The notes below the pieces were generated by a model. It worked only from the letters and a program-made list of their open reading frames with translations, was not told the origin of the DNA and made no database searches. From positions 1,734,001 through 1,798,000 of the forward strand of contig NZ_CP075190.1 of assembly GCF_020510585.1 (NCBI RefSeq): a DNA stretch of 64,000 bases, in the 5' to 3' direction. Origin of the DNA: Ferribacterium limneticum. GTDB taxonomy: Bacteria; Pseudomonadota; Gammaproteobacteria; Burkholderiales; Rhodocyclaceae. Positions within the stretch are counted from its first letter, which is position 1; the number at the start of each line of letters is the position of its first letter. The position numbers were made by a program, and so were the translations under genes. Positions 8,449 through 16,533 of the stretch are shown piece after piece.

Positions 8449-10128
8449 ATGCCAAAACAAAGTACCAATTCCGGAAGCGCGAATTCAGTATTCAAAATTC
8501 TTGATTCGGCTGACCGGGGCTATGTCACAAAGGCTGATACCAAGGCGTTGGCAGGCTTTGCCACGTTTTTTGAGCGGCTGGATACAAAGCAAACCGGCAA
8601 GCTGGATGGCGTCTTGTTCAGAAAAGCCTGGCGTGAGTATTTGCTGGCGCCGGAGCTTGATGACTACCAGCGTTTGAAGAACGAATTGATCCTGTGCCAA
8701 AAGAAAAACTCTTTCCTGAAAAGGTGCCTGCGACAGGCGAATGGCGTGTTGTCCAACGGCGCCAGCGCTGATGCCCGCGCATCGAACAGCGCTCCGGCCG
8801 GGCCAGCGCCGCAGGCCGAGCCGGCGCGCCGTGAGCACCTCTTGCGACGCCAGGCAGAAGCCGAGAAATCCAGGCTGGAAGGGGTGCTGGAGAGTGTTGG
8901 CGATGTGGTCGTGAACGTTTCCGGCAGCGGCCGGATTACCTACTTGAACCGACTGGGGCCGCAACGGGGAAAACGCCCAAAGGACGAGTTGATCGGCCGG
9001 GATTTGACCGCCATCTTTCCTGGAGAAGTCGGCCGCATGGTCCAGGAGAGCCTGTTGCGGACTTCCCGGGGCAAGGCGCCAGACCGCTTCGAATACTTCA
9101 GCAAGGTTCATTCTTGCTGGTTCGAGACGCGAATTTTTCCGACGGCCGATGGCGCCGTGATCATCTCGGCCGACATTTCGCGACGGAAACAGGTCGAGCG
9201 ACGACTGCGTGAAGCCCTGGAGCGTTTTCGGACGGCGAGCGAGATGGCCATGCTGGGGTTCTGGGAATGGCAGCTGGCGAACGACACGGTCTATTTTTCG
9301 CCGGAATGGAAAAAGCAGCTGGGTTATGCCGACACCGAATTGCCCAACCGTATCGAGGAGTGGAAAAATCGCCTGCACCCGGACGACAGGGAATTTGTGC
9401 TGCAGCAGGTGGCAAGATCAGGCAAGCAGCGTTCCGCCGATTTCGAAATCGAGTACCGGCTGGCGCACAAGGATGGTGGATATCGCTGGATCAATGCCCG
9501 CTGGATGGCCTTGTCCGACGATGCGGGAAGCGGCCTCAGGTTCGTCGTGACCCATCTTGACGTGACCAGTGTCAAGGAGGAGGCAGAGCATCTCGATTAT
9601 GTGGCCAGCCATGACTTATTGACCGGTTTGCCTAACCGGGCGCTCCTGCAGGAATTTGCCGAACATGTGACGAACAGTGCCCGCCGCCAGCACGGGAAGG
9701 TCGCGGTCATGTTTCTCGACCTGGATCGTTTCAAGGCAGTCAACGATACCTATGGGCACAAGGCAGGGGATCGCGTCCTCCAGGAAGCGGCGCAGCGCAT
9801 AGCCCGCAGCTTGCGGGCCGAAGATCTGGTCGGTCGGCTTGGCGGCGATGAATTCGTTGCCGTCCTCAGCGAAATTGGCGGATTTCAGGATGCCACCCGG
9901 GCCGCGACGAAATGTCTTGAAGCGCTGAGCCAACCGTTTGCGCTGGGCAAGCGCAAGGTGACGGTTTTGCCCAGCATAGGCATTAGCATCTTTCCTGACG
10001 ACGGAGATTCGATAGAAAAGCTGATTCACAACGCCGACGTCGCAATGTATGAAGCCAAGCGTAGCGGCGGCGGGAAATTCTGCTTCTTTGCCCAGGCTGC
10101 GACGCCAGGCAAGCTCTCGCCTCATTGA
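8449..10128 (+). CDS. PAS-PAS diguanylate cyclase with EF-hand-like N-terminus
   Basis: 559 aa, no membrane segment. Residues 15-65 contain two EF-hand-like loops ('LDSADRGYVTKAD' and 'LDTKQTGKLDG') with the central Gly and hydrophobic positions but few acidic ligands. Two PAS domains follow (about 145-245 and 255-375, the second with the PAC-like 'DFEIEYRLAHKDGGYRWI'). The C-terminal GGDEF domain (about 390-550) has an intact 'GGDEF' at residues 465-469 and an I-site RxxD ('RAED') five residues upstream, so it should make c-di-GMP with product inhibition. No EAL domain. It lies 29 bp after the ybdK-like gene in the same direction, probably the same operon. Confidence 0.92.
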   Translation: MPKQSTNSGSANSVFKILDSADRGYVTKADTKALAGFATFFERLDTKQTGKLDGVLFRKAWREYLLAPELDDYQRLKNELILCQKKNSFLKRCLRQANGVLSNGASADARASNSAPAGPAPQAEPARREHLLRRQAEAEKSRLEGVLESVGDVVVNVSGSGRITYLNRLGPQRGKRPKDELIGRDLTAIFPGEVGRMVQESLLRTSRGKAPDRFEYFSKVHSCWFETRIFPTADGAVIISADISRRKQVERRLREALERFRTASEMAMLGFWEWQLANDTVYFSPEWKKQLGYADTELPNRIEEWKNRLHPDDREFVLQQVARSGKQRSADFEIEYRLAHKDGGYRWINARWMALSDDAGSGLRFVVTHLDVTSVKEEAEHLDYVASHDLLTGLPNRALLQEFAEHVTNSARRQHGKVAVMFLDLDRFKAVNDTYGHKAGDRVLQEAAQRIARSLRAEDLVGRLGGDEFVAVLSEIGGFQDATRAATKCLEALSQPFALGKRKVTVLPSIGISIFPDDGDSIEKLIHNADVAMYEAKRSGGGKFCFFAQAATPGKLSPH

Positions 10129-10316
10129 CGAGGCCCGCAGAGTTTTGATGGCTGTATCCGCTGAGTCAGGCGAGCACTTCAGAGCCGAGGAAATCCGCAG
10201 CGTCAAAGCTAATTCGCCTTCATTTCCAACGTTGAATAGTTGATGCGGATAGATGCATGACCGTTCTGGCCGACCTTGAGATGGTCGCTTTGCAACAATG
10301 AGTTACTTATTGCTAC

Positions 10317-10331
10317 AGAACTTCAAGTTCT
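10317..10331. promoter_or_regulatory. Perfect 7-bp palindrome upstream of the repeat-protein gene
   Basis: AGAACTT-C-AAGTTCT is a perfect inverted repeat with a one-base centre, 44 bp before the start at 10376. It sits where an operator or promoter-proximal site would be expected. No regulator can be named; it could be chance. Confidence 0.35.
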
Positions 10332-10375
10332 CGGATGGTATCTATTAACCAGGTATCAACGAAAGGAAATTTGGC

Positions 10376-10678
10376 ATGAAGCATTTACTTGCCGCCGTTG
10401 TCTGCTGCTTCTGCATGGTTGGTCTTGCGCTCTCCGATGACGGCTTAATCGATAAAACTCAATCTGCCGTCGAACACGGTGCCGAGGCGACAGCCCACGG
10501 CATTAAGCGTGGCGTTGAGGCTGCTGGCCACGGAGTGAAACGCGGTGCGGAGGCAACCCGTCATGGAATTGAAGTCGGGCTATCCGCCGCGGGTAGAGGC
10601 ATCAGGCGTGGGGCCGAAGCTACTGGTCACGCCTTACACAAGGTGGCAGAAAAAGTCAGTCCGTCGTCTGGTAGCTGA
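10376..10678 (+). CDS. Small exported protein built of 11-residue repeats
   Basis: 100 aa. A signal peptide (residues 1 to about 20) precedes five tandem 11-mers at residues 32-86 with consensus [VI]-x-R-G-A-E-A-x-x-H-G, e.g. 'VKRGAEATRHG' and 'IRRGAEATGHA'. An 11-residue period with Ala/Glu/Arg is typical of amphipathic helices in LEA-like or apolipoprotein-like proteins. Each unit also has a His, so surface or metal binding is possible. I do not recognise a named family. A GAAAGGAAA ribosome site precedes ATG 10376. It follows the cyclase gene after about 250 bp and is probably transcribed on its own. Confidence 0.75.
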   Translation: MKHLLAAVVCCFCMVGLALSDDGLIDKTQSAVEHGAEATAHGIKRGVEAAGHGVKRGAEATRHGIEVGLSAAGRGIRRGAEATGHALHKVAEKVSPSSGS

Positions 10679-10767
10679 GTCGAATTATTGGCTTGCCGAT
10701 TAGCCAAAGGGCAACTGCGGTTCTTCGAGCCATGCCGAGGAACCTGATCAAAAGCGAAAGTACCCTA

Positions 10768-11943
10768 ATGTCCATGACCCAAGCAGTGCATCGACCGTCG
10801 ACCAGCCATCAGACCCTGCCGGGCCGCTTGCGCCGCGCCCTCTGGCGTATTCTGCCGATCATCGGCGGCCTGCATGCCTATATCGGCTGGCGTCTGCTGC
10901 CCGCCCTCGATCTCAGCACTGCTGGCTTGGTCCTGGCGATCAGCGGACTGGCGATTTCAACCTGTTTGGTGCCGCTTGGCCTGCTGGCACGCTTCGTAGT
11001 TGTCCGCCAGGCGCTGGCCGACCGGCTTGGCTGGCTGGGTAGCTTGGCGATGGGGCTGTTTTCCTCGGTGCTGGTGTTAACCGTGCTCCGCGACGTCGTT
11101 CTTCTGCTTGCCGACGCGCCATCCCTGAGCAAGCCGACGGCCATTGCCGTGCTGGTCCTGGCCAGCCTGTTTACGCTGGTTGGCTACATCAATGCGCGCC
11201 GAGTGGCTCGTGTTGTGCGAGTGGATATTCCGCTGGCCAAGCTGCCGAAGGAGCTTGAGGGATTTACCATCGTCCAGCTCAGCGACATCCATGTCGGGCC
11301 GACGATCAAGCGCGCATACGTCCAGGCCATTGTCGACCGGGTCAATCTGCTCGATGCTGATCTGGTCGCCATTACCGGTGACGTGGTCGATGGCAGTGTC
11401 GAGCAGTTGCGGGCCCATACCGCGCCGCTTGGCGGACTGCGTAACCGGCATGGCAGTTACGTGGTGAGTGGCAACCACGAGTACTACTCCGGCGCCGCAG
11501 CCTGGATGCGTGAGTTCGAGCGTATTGGACTGCGTGGTTTGGACAACCGCCACGTCGTTATCACCCACTGCGGCGCCCAATTCGTATTGGCCGGGGTGAG
11601 CGATTTTTCGGCCGCTGCCTTCGATGTCGCCCAGACCAGCGATCCGGATGCTGCGCTGGCCGGCAGTCCGCCCGATCTGCTGCGCATCCTCCTCGCTCAC
11701 CAGCCCCGATCGGCTAGCGCCGCCGAGGCCGCCGGCTTCGACTTGCAGCTTTCCGGCCACACCCATGGTGGACAATTCTGGCCATGGAACCACTTCGTGC
11801 GGTTGCAGCAACCCTTTACCGCTGGCTTGAGGCGGCTCGGTCAGCTGACGGTCTATATCAGTCGAGGCACCGGCTACTGGGGACCACCCAAACGCTTCGG
11901 TGCTCCGTCTGAAATTACCTTGCTGCGCCTGATCTCCGCATAA
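10768..11943 (+). CDS. Membrane-anchored metallophosphoesterase
   Basis: 391 aa from ATG 10768. TTG 10693 and ATG 10732 are in-frame alternatives with no better ribosome site. About four membrane helices (residues 30-140) precede a calcineurin-like domain with all motifs: 'QLSDIHVG', 'ITGDVVDG', 'VSGNHEYYSG', 'LLAHQP' and 'LSGHTHGGQFWP'. The domain order matches the YkuE/YaeI-type phosphodiesterases, some of which act on UDP-diacylglucosamine-like or phospholipid substrates; the substrate here is unknown. The domain may face either side of the inner membrane. Confidence 0.88.
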   Translation: MSMTQAVHRPSTSHQTLPGRLRRALWRILPIIGGLHAYIGWRLLPALDLSTAGLVLAISGLAISTCLVPLGLLARFVVVRQALADRLGWLGSLAMGLFSSVLVLTVLRDVVLLLADAPSLSKPTAIAVLVLASLFTLVGYINARRVARVVRVDIPLAKLPKELEGFTIVQLSDIHVGPTIKRAYVQAIVDRVNLLDADLVAITGDVVDGSVEQLRAHTAPLGGLRNRHGSYVVSGNHEYYSGAAAWMREFERIGLRGLDNRHVVITHCGAQFVLAGVSDFSAAAFDVAQTSDPDAALAGSPPDLLRILLAHQPRSASAAEAAGFDLQLSGHTHGGQFWPWNHFVRLQQPFTAGLRRLGQLTVYISRGTGYWGPPKRFGAPSEITLLRLISA

Positions 11944-11956
11944 CTGAACAAATTGG

Positions 11957-11984
11957 AAACGGAAGCGTAAACCGCTTTCGTTTT
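11957..11984 (+). terminator. Probable transcription terminator after the metallophosphoesterase gene
   Basis: Stem AAACGGAAGCG / CGCTTTCGTTT with one G-U pair and a 5-nt loop, ending in TTTT. It is 13 bp after the stop codon. The U-run is short. Confidence 0.55.
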
Positions 11985-12137
11985 GCATTACGCCCGCCTT
12001 TAAATCTTGAGAGCGGCCATTGCTGCCATAGCCAGCTTGGAAAACCAATGTTCAGGTACGTTTGAGCTCAGCCGCAAGGCGCAGGGCAAGGCACGCTAGG
12101 ACAAAACCCATGAAGTACACTTTGCGCGGCCAGCCAG

Positions 12138-13736
12138 TTAGACCTTGAACGACCCCACCGACATCTTGAGTCGCTCAGCCAACTGATTCAGCCCGCGCGA
12201 AGCATTCAGGCTGACCGCCAGACTGGCCGAGGTCGCTTCGAGGCCGGAGGTGATTTCTTCCATGTTGCGCGCAATGTCGTTGCTGGCTGCAGCCTGTTCC
12301 TTCACCGACAGGCTGATCTCGTCGACGCCCAGACTCGCCGCCTCGACGCGTGCGATGGTCGTTTGCAGGGCGGAAAGCGTATTGGCCATGTTTTCCTGGC
12401 TGTGCTGCAAGGTATTGACGCCGCGATCGACCGATTTGGCCACCGACTGCGAGTTGTCGGCCAGCAGCTTGGTCAGGTTTTCAATATCGGCGCCTGAGCG
12501 GCCTGACTGTTCGGCCAGTTTGCGCACCTCATCGGCCACCACCGCGAAGCCCCGGCCAGACTCGCCGGCCCGCGCCGCCTCGATTGCCGCGTTGAGCGCC
12601 AGCAGGTTGGTCTGTTCGGCAATCGCCTTGACCTGCTGGGTCAAGGCGGAAATTGAACCGGTGTTGCGCATGAATGCTTCCGTCGTCTTCCGGATGTCTT
12701 CAACTGCACCCTGAATTTCCTCGATGTTGGCGCGGAACAGCCCCATGTTCCGCCAGCCATCGCGGCTTACCGCCAGACTCTCGTCCGATAGCTGGCGGAC
12801 CTCGTCGGCCCGATCGGCGACCGAAGCGATGCTCGTCGCCAGCTCTTCGATGGTGCTTGAAATGGCGGCGACCGCATCGCTCTGGTAACGAACCTTGTCG
12901 GAACCCGCTTCCGACTGCTGGCGGACCGTACTGGCGCTCTCGGCGATCAGACTCGAATCCTGCCGGGCATCGTTCACCAGCCGCGACAGGCTCTCGTTCA
13001 TGTTGTGCAGCGCGTTCATCAGCGCCGCCACCTCGTCGCGCCCGACCACTTCCATCTGCCCGGTCAGATCGCCCGAGGCGACCCGTTGAGCTGCCTCGAT
13101 GGCGATGGCCAGCGGGCCCAGGGTACGTCGGCGCATGGCAAAGGCGGTCGCCACCAAAAGCAGGGAACAGAAGGCCGAAACCGCAAAAACGGAAATCTTG
13201 ATGAAGTTCGCCGCATCGGCCGTCAGCGGGGCGAAGGCCATCGAGTTGGCCATCATTGCGTCCATTCCCGGGCGTAGCTGCTGCGCCAGTTCCACCGGCA
13301 TGGCGCCGCTTTGGGTAGGGAAAGGCGCGAGAATCGCCAGCATGCCATCAACGTCGGCAACGTCCTTTTGCGGCAGGTCGATCAGCGGCCCAAAGCCCAG
13401 CAAGCGCAGCAATTGCTGCTCAAAACCGAAGACCTCGTTGTCGGCCCGAACCGCCAGCTGGCGCGCCTCTCTCAGTTGCCCGGAAATCGCGTCAATATGC
13501 GTATCGCCAGCGTTTCTCGCTGCCTGTTCGACGCGGCTCAGGGCAGCGTCGAGGCGCAGCGCCAGTTCCATATGATTGCGTTCGAGAAAGTGAAAGGTCG
13601 CCGCTTTTCCCATCAGCCGGACGCCGTACATTGTCACCAGGGCGACGAGGATCGCCGTGCCAATCGCAATGGAAAACCGCTGCTTAAGCGACCACCGTCC
13701 CTCACCAAAAATTCCCCCACTGCTGCTACCGACCAA
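12138..13736 (-). CDS. Methyl-accepting chemotaxis protein
   Basis: About 532 aa from TTG 13736, chosen because AAGGGGA lies 6 nt upstream; GTG 13739 is close, and an open frame to 13841 gives 567 aa without a signal-like start. Topology: TM1 ('[18 protein letters not shown]'), a short periplasmic helical sensor of about 150 residues, TM2 ('[19 protein letters not shown]'), HAMP, then a long cytoplasmic coiled coil. The signalling hairpin tip '[20 protein letters not shown]' and '[16 protein letters not shown]' are unmistakable. No CheR-tethering pentapeptide at the C-terminus ('MSVGSFKV'). Ligand unknown. It is transcribed alone. Confidence 0.93.
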   Translation of the reverse strand: MVGSSSGGIFGEGRWSLKQRFSIAIGTAILVALVTMYGVRLMGKAATFHFLERNHMELALRLDAALSRVEQAARNAGDTHIDAISGQLREARQLAVRADNEVFGFEQQLLRLLGFGPLIDLPQKDVADVDGMLAILAPFPTQSGAMPVELAQQLRPGMDAMMANSMAFAPLTADAANFIKISVFAVSAFCSLLLVATAFAMRRRTLGPLAIAIEAAQRVASGDLTGQMEVVGRDEVAALMNALHNMNESLSRLVNDARQDSSLIAESASTVRQQSEAGSDKVRYQSDAVAAISSTIEELATSIASVADRADEVRQLSDESLAVSRDGWRNMGLFRANIEEIQGAVEDIRKTTEAFMRNTGSISALTQQVKAIAEQTNLLALNAAIEAARAGESGRGFAVVADEVRKLAEQSGRSGADIENLTKLLADNSQSVAKSVDRGVNTLQHSQENMANTLSALQTTIARVEAASLGVDEISLSVKEQAAASNDIARNMEEITSGLEATSASLAVSLNASRGLNQLAERLKMSVGSFKV

Positions 13737-14147
13737 CACCGTCCCCTTTGATGAATTAACCGAAATGATGAATTCCGCTCTGCAACCTGAGGCAAGGTCA
13801 GGCTGGCCTGCCCCCGTCTTGCCGAACACCTCTTTCGGCATCTCGTGCCGGGCACACCGAACACAAGCAAAAGGGTGACTCGCCAGCGGCTCAAACGCTT
13901 GCCGGGAGGTTAGACAAGCGCGTCCAGGCTGCCTATTAGACTTTGGTTTAGATAGTAGGCAGAGTTAAATCCGCTCATTGGGGGGGCTGACCTGGGCATT
14001 GTTTTTACGTTTTACGTTGTAAACCCGGTTAAACCGTAGCAATGCTTGAAGTTTCCGGGGCGGGAGGCAGTCAAATTGGCTGTTCAAGAGTCCCGCAAAT
14101 TCCGTATCCAATCCGCCGTCAAGTGGCGCTTCGACGTCCATTCAAGG
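13737..14147. other. Intergenic region upstream of the chemoreceptor; no gene seen
   Basis: About 410 bp without a convincing gene. It contains an imperfect inverted repeat at 13929-13962 (CTGCCTATTA / TAGTAGGCAG, 14-nt loop) and, near 14020-14055, words resembling a decayed dispersed repeat ('GGTTAAACCGTAGCAATG'). Confidence 0.5.
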
Positions 14148-14675
14148 CTATTTTGCAGCCAGGAATTTTAAGTCGGCGATAACTTCGCCGACATGCTTTC
14201 CCGCATCTACCTGCAGGTATGTCTTGGCGACCATGCCCTCTGGATCAATGAGAAAAGTGTAGCGTTTGGCGAACTTGATCACTCCCCAGTTGGAATAGGC
14301 GCCAAAGCTCTGCGAAACCTTTCCGCTCTGATCAGAAAGAAGCGGGAATGGAAGGCGCTTTTCCTCGGCAAAGTCCCGGTGGGAACTTTCCGTATCGACG
14401 CTGACGCCAACCACCTGGGCGTTCAACTCCATAAACTGCGGCTGGTTGTCCCGGAAGTTGATCGCTTCTGTCGTACAGCCCGGTGTGTTGTCCTTGGGAT
14501 AAAAATAGAGCACGACCCATTTCCCCCTCCACTCGGCGAGGGATCTCGACTTCCCATTCCCGTCGGGCAAGACGAATGCCGGTGCTACTGAACCCGGCTG
14601 AGGAGGCGCCTCGGCATAGGCGGCACCTGATAGCAAGATGGTGGCCCAGACAAGCCAATGCCAGTGCTTGTTCAT
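14148..14675 (-). CDS. Exported peroxiredoxin, Bcp/PrxQ-like, single-Cys
   Basis: 175 aa from ATG 14675, which has GGAGG upstream and gives a signal peptide (residues 1 to about 22, 'GAAYAEA'). AhpC/TSA fold: 'VVLYFYPKDNTPGCTTEAIN' with peroxidatic Cys67, then 'VVGVSVDTESSHRDFAEE', 'PFPLLSDQSGKVSQSFGA' and 'TFLIDPEGMVAKTY'. The resolving Cys found five residues after the peroxidatic one in many PrxQ proteins is replaced (CTTEAIN), and no other Cys exists in the mature part, so it should be a 1-Cys enzyme needing an external thiol. It probably protects the periplasm from hydroperoxides. Confidence 0.9.
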   Translation of the reverse strand: MNKHWHWLVWATILLSGAAYAEAPPQPGSVAPAFVLPDGNGKSRSLAEWRGKWVVLYFYPKDNTPGCTTEAINFRDNQPQFMELNAQVVGVSVDTESSHRDFAEEKRLPFPLLSDQSGKVSQSFGAYSNWGVIKFAKRYTFLIDPEGMVAKTYLQVDAGKHVGEVIADLKFLAAK

Positions 14676-14868
14676 CTCTTCAATCCTCCGTTCACTGTTG
14701 GGAAACCATATTCGGTGGACAGATTTGTTGGTGAAGAATTCAGGAGGAATGCCGAAGAGGGCGTTTGCCCAGGATGTTTGCAGCTGTATGCCAGAATATT
14801 TCGCATAATTCCGGTAAATCACGCAGATTTGCTGTCGACATCACAAAGCGTCTAAACGGAGGCACAAG

Positions 14869-15531
14869 ATGACACGAGTTCGCGTTGAAGGCTTCACCAT
14901 CTCGCTCGACGGATACGGAGCAGGTCCGAATCAAGACATCAACAATCCGCTCGGCGTTGGCGGGACGGAACTGCACCAGTGGCTATTCCCAACACGCACG
15001 TTACAGCGTGCCTTGTTCGGCAAGGACGATGGGACGACCGGGGTTGACGATGATTTCGCCGCCCGTGGCTTTCAGAATGTCGGGGCCTGGATTCTTGGTA
15101 GGAACATGTTCGGACCCATTCGTGGGGACTGGCCGGACGCAGACTGGAAAGGCTGGTGGGGAGACAATCCACCGTATCACGTTCCAGTCTTCATCCTGAC
15201 CCATCATGCTCGTGCCCCCATCGAGATGGAAGGCGGCACGACGTTCCACTTCATAACTGGAGACATTCGCGAGGCCCTCGGCCGTGCACGCGAGGCCGCG
15301 GCCGGAATGGACGTGCGGATCGGCGGTGGGCCGAACACAATCCAGCAGTATCTTCGGGAGGGCCTCATTGATGAACTGCACATTGCGATCGCGCCGGTCC
15401 TGCTTGGCCGGGGAGAGTCGCTGTTCGCAGGAGTTGACTTGCGGGCTCTGGGCTACGAATGCGTTGAATTCGTAGCGTCGGAGAAGGCCACGCATGTCGT
15501 TCTACGGCGCCAAGGGCGCACGGACGCCTAA
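14869..15531 (+). CDS. Dihydrofolate reductase-family protein (RibD C-terminal domain)
   Basis: 220 aa, ATG 14869 with GGAGG upstream. Opens 'GFTISLDGYGAGPNQDINN', the nicotinamide-binding start of the RibD_C/DHFR-like family, with 'AWILGRNMFGPIRGDWPD' and 'GGGPNTIQQYLREGLIDEL' (glycine-rich NADPH site), ending 'GYECVEFVASEKATHVVLRR'. This is the stand-alone YyaP/YwjB-like group, not a riboflavin-pathway RibD, because the deaminase domain is absent. The substrate is unknown. It lies between two minus-strand genes and has its own gap on each side. Confidence 0.88.
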   Translation: MTRVRVEGFTISLDGYGAGPNQDINNPLGVGGTELHQWLFPTRTLQRALFGKDDGTTGVDDDFAARGFQNVGAWILGRNMFGPIRGDWPDADWKGWWGDNPPYHVPVFILTHHARAPIEMEGGTTFHFITGDIREALGRAREAAAGMDVRIGGGPNTIQQYLREGLIDELHIAIAPVLLGRGESLFAGVDLRALGYECVEFVASEKATHVVLRRQGRTDA

Positions 15532-15674
15532 GCACTCGCTGAAGGCCGACGTCCTTGACGGGCAGCGGCCTTGGCTCGTTGGCATGCAAGGGCAGATAAG
15601 CAACCCACTATGTGCCCATCGCGACCCATTGCGCGGGGCTTTTGCGGATTCAATCGGGATACCTGGCTGGCCAG

Positions 15675-15731
15675 CAAATTTCAATTTTGGCCGTTTTTTC
15701 CGGTTGACCGTAGCAAGCCCGGCTGACCGTG
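15675..15731 (+). repeat. Dispersed intergenic repeat, copy 2 (extended)
   Basis: Contains 'TTGGCCGTTTTTTCCGG', 'TTGACCGTAGCAA' and a second 'GGCTGACCGT' 11 nt further, as in copy 4. It lies between the convergent DHFR-like and GNAT genes. Confidence 0.85.
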
Positions 15732-15735
15732 TTTT

Positions 15736-16263
15736 TTACAGCGCACGCACCGCGTGCATCATGCCCGGATCGTCGGCGTCGCGGCGGACGTCGAAGCCGA
15801 GCTGGCGGGCGAACTTGATCATCTTGTCGTTGGAGGCAAGGATGAAGGCTTCCATCTTTTTCATGCCGCGCGCCCGGGCGGCGTCGATCAAGGTCAGCAT
15901 CAGGATGCCGGCGACACCGCTGCCGTGCCAGGCATCGTCGATGGCGATGGCGAACTCGCAATCGTCGCCGTTCGGATTGGCGACGTAGCGCGCCACGCCG
16001 ATCTCGACGTCCTGCCCGTCGCGCTGGATGATCGCGACCAGCGCCAGGTGGCGGACGTAGTCGATCTCGGTCAGATACTTGAGCTTGCCGGGCGGCAGTT
16101 CGTTCAAGGTGGACATGAAGCGCTTGTAGCGCGAGTCGGCGGAAAGATGGTGGACGAAATCCTGTTCCATCGGCTTGTCATCGGCGCGGATGGGTCGGAT
16201 GGTGACCGGGCTGCCGTCGAACAGGAAGCGGTTGCGGACGAGTTCGGCGGGATAGTCGGCCAC
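15736..16263 (-). CDS. GNAT N-acetyltransferase, Pat C-terminal-domain type
   Basis: 175 aa, GTG start at 16263. 'VTIRPIRADDKPMEQDFVHH' followed by 'LSADSRYKRFM' is the hallmark of the acetyltransferase domain of Pat/YfiQ protein acetyltransferases. The acetyl-CoA loop 'DDAWHGSGVAGILMLTLID' corresponds to the Q/RxxGxG/A pyrophosphate-binding motif, in a degenerate form. It follows the ACP gene by 3 nt and is the last gene of an acs-acp-GNAT operon. Pat enzymes acetylate and switch off acyl-CoA synthetases, so regulation of the AMP-forming ligase encoded upstream is the simplest inference. It could instead act on the ACP-bound acyl product. Confidence 0.85.
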   Translation of the reverse strand: MADYPAELVRNRFLFDGSPVTIRPIRADDKPMEQDFVHHLSADSRYKRFMSTLNELPPGKLKYLTEIDYVRHLALVAIIQRDGQDVEIGVARYVANPNGDDCEFAIAIDDAWHGSGVAGILMLTLIDAARARGMKKMEAFILASNDKMIKFARQLGFDVRRDADDPGMMHAVRAL

Positions 16264-16266
16264 GGC

Positions 16267-16533
16267 TTACTCCAGAGAATCGGCGGGGATTTTCTCGGCC
16301 AGGTAGGCGACGATGCCATCCAGGGTCTGGACCTTGCCGTAGTCGGATTCCGGAATGTCTACGCCCAGCTTCTCGTGGATGGAGGCCAGTACATTGAGCC
16401 AGTCCATCGAATCCAGATCGATCTGGGTGCGCAGGGGCTTGTCGGCGATGATCCTGGCCGGATCGACTTCCGGGGCCAGGCGCTTGACGATGGCGAGCAC
16501 GGCCGTGCGGATTTGTTCTTGCTGCTGACTCAT
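16267..16533 (-). CDS. Acyl carrier protein
   Basis: 88 aa. The phosphopantetheine attachment site is Ser42 in '[20 protein letters not shown]'; the helical pattern and acidic character fit a type II ACP. The ATG at 16533 overlaps the stop of the upstream AMP-ligase gene (ATGA), so the two are translationally coupled. It is not the fatty-acid-synthesis AcpP (no fab genes nearby). It probably receives an acyl group activated by the neighbouring ligase (inference). Confidence 0.93.
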   Translation of the reverse strand: MSQQQEQIRTAVLAIVKRLAPEVDPARIIADKPLRTQIDLDSMDWLNVLASIHEKLGVDIPESDYGKVQTLDGIVAYLAEKIPADSLE

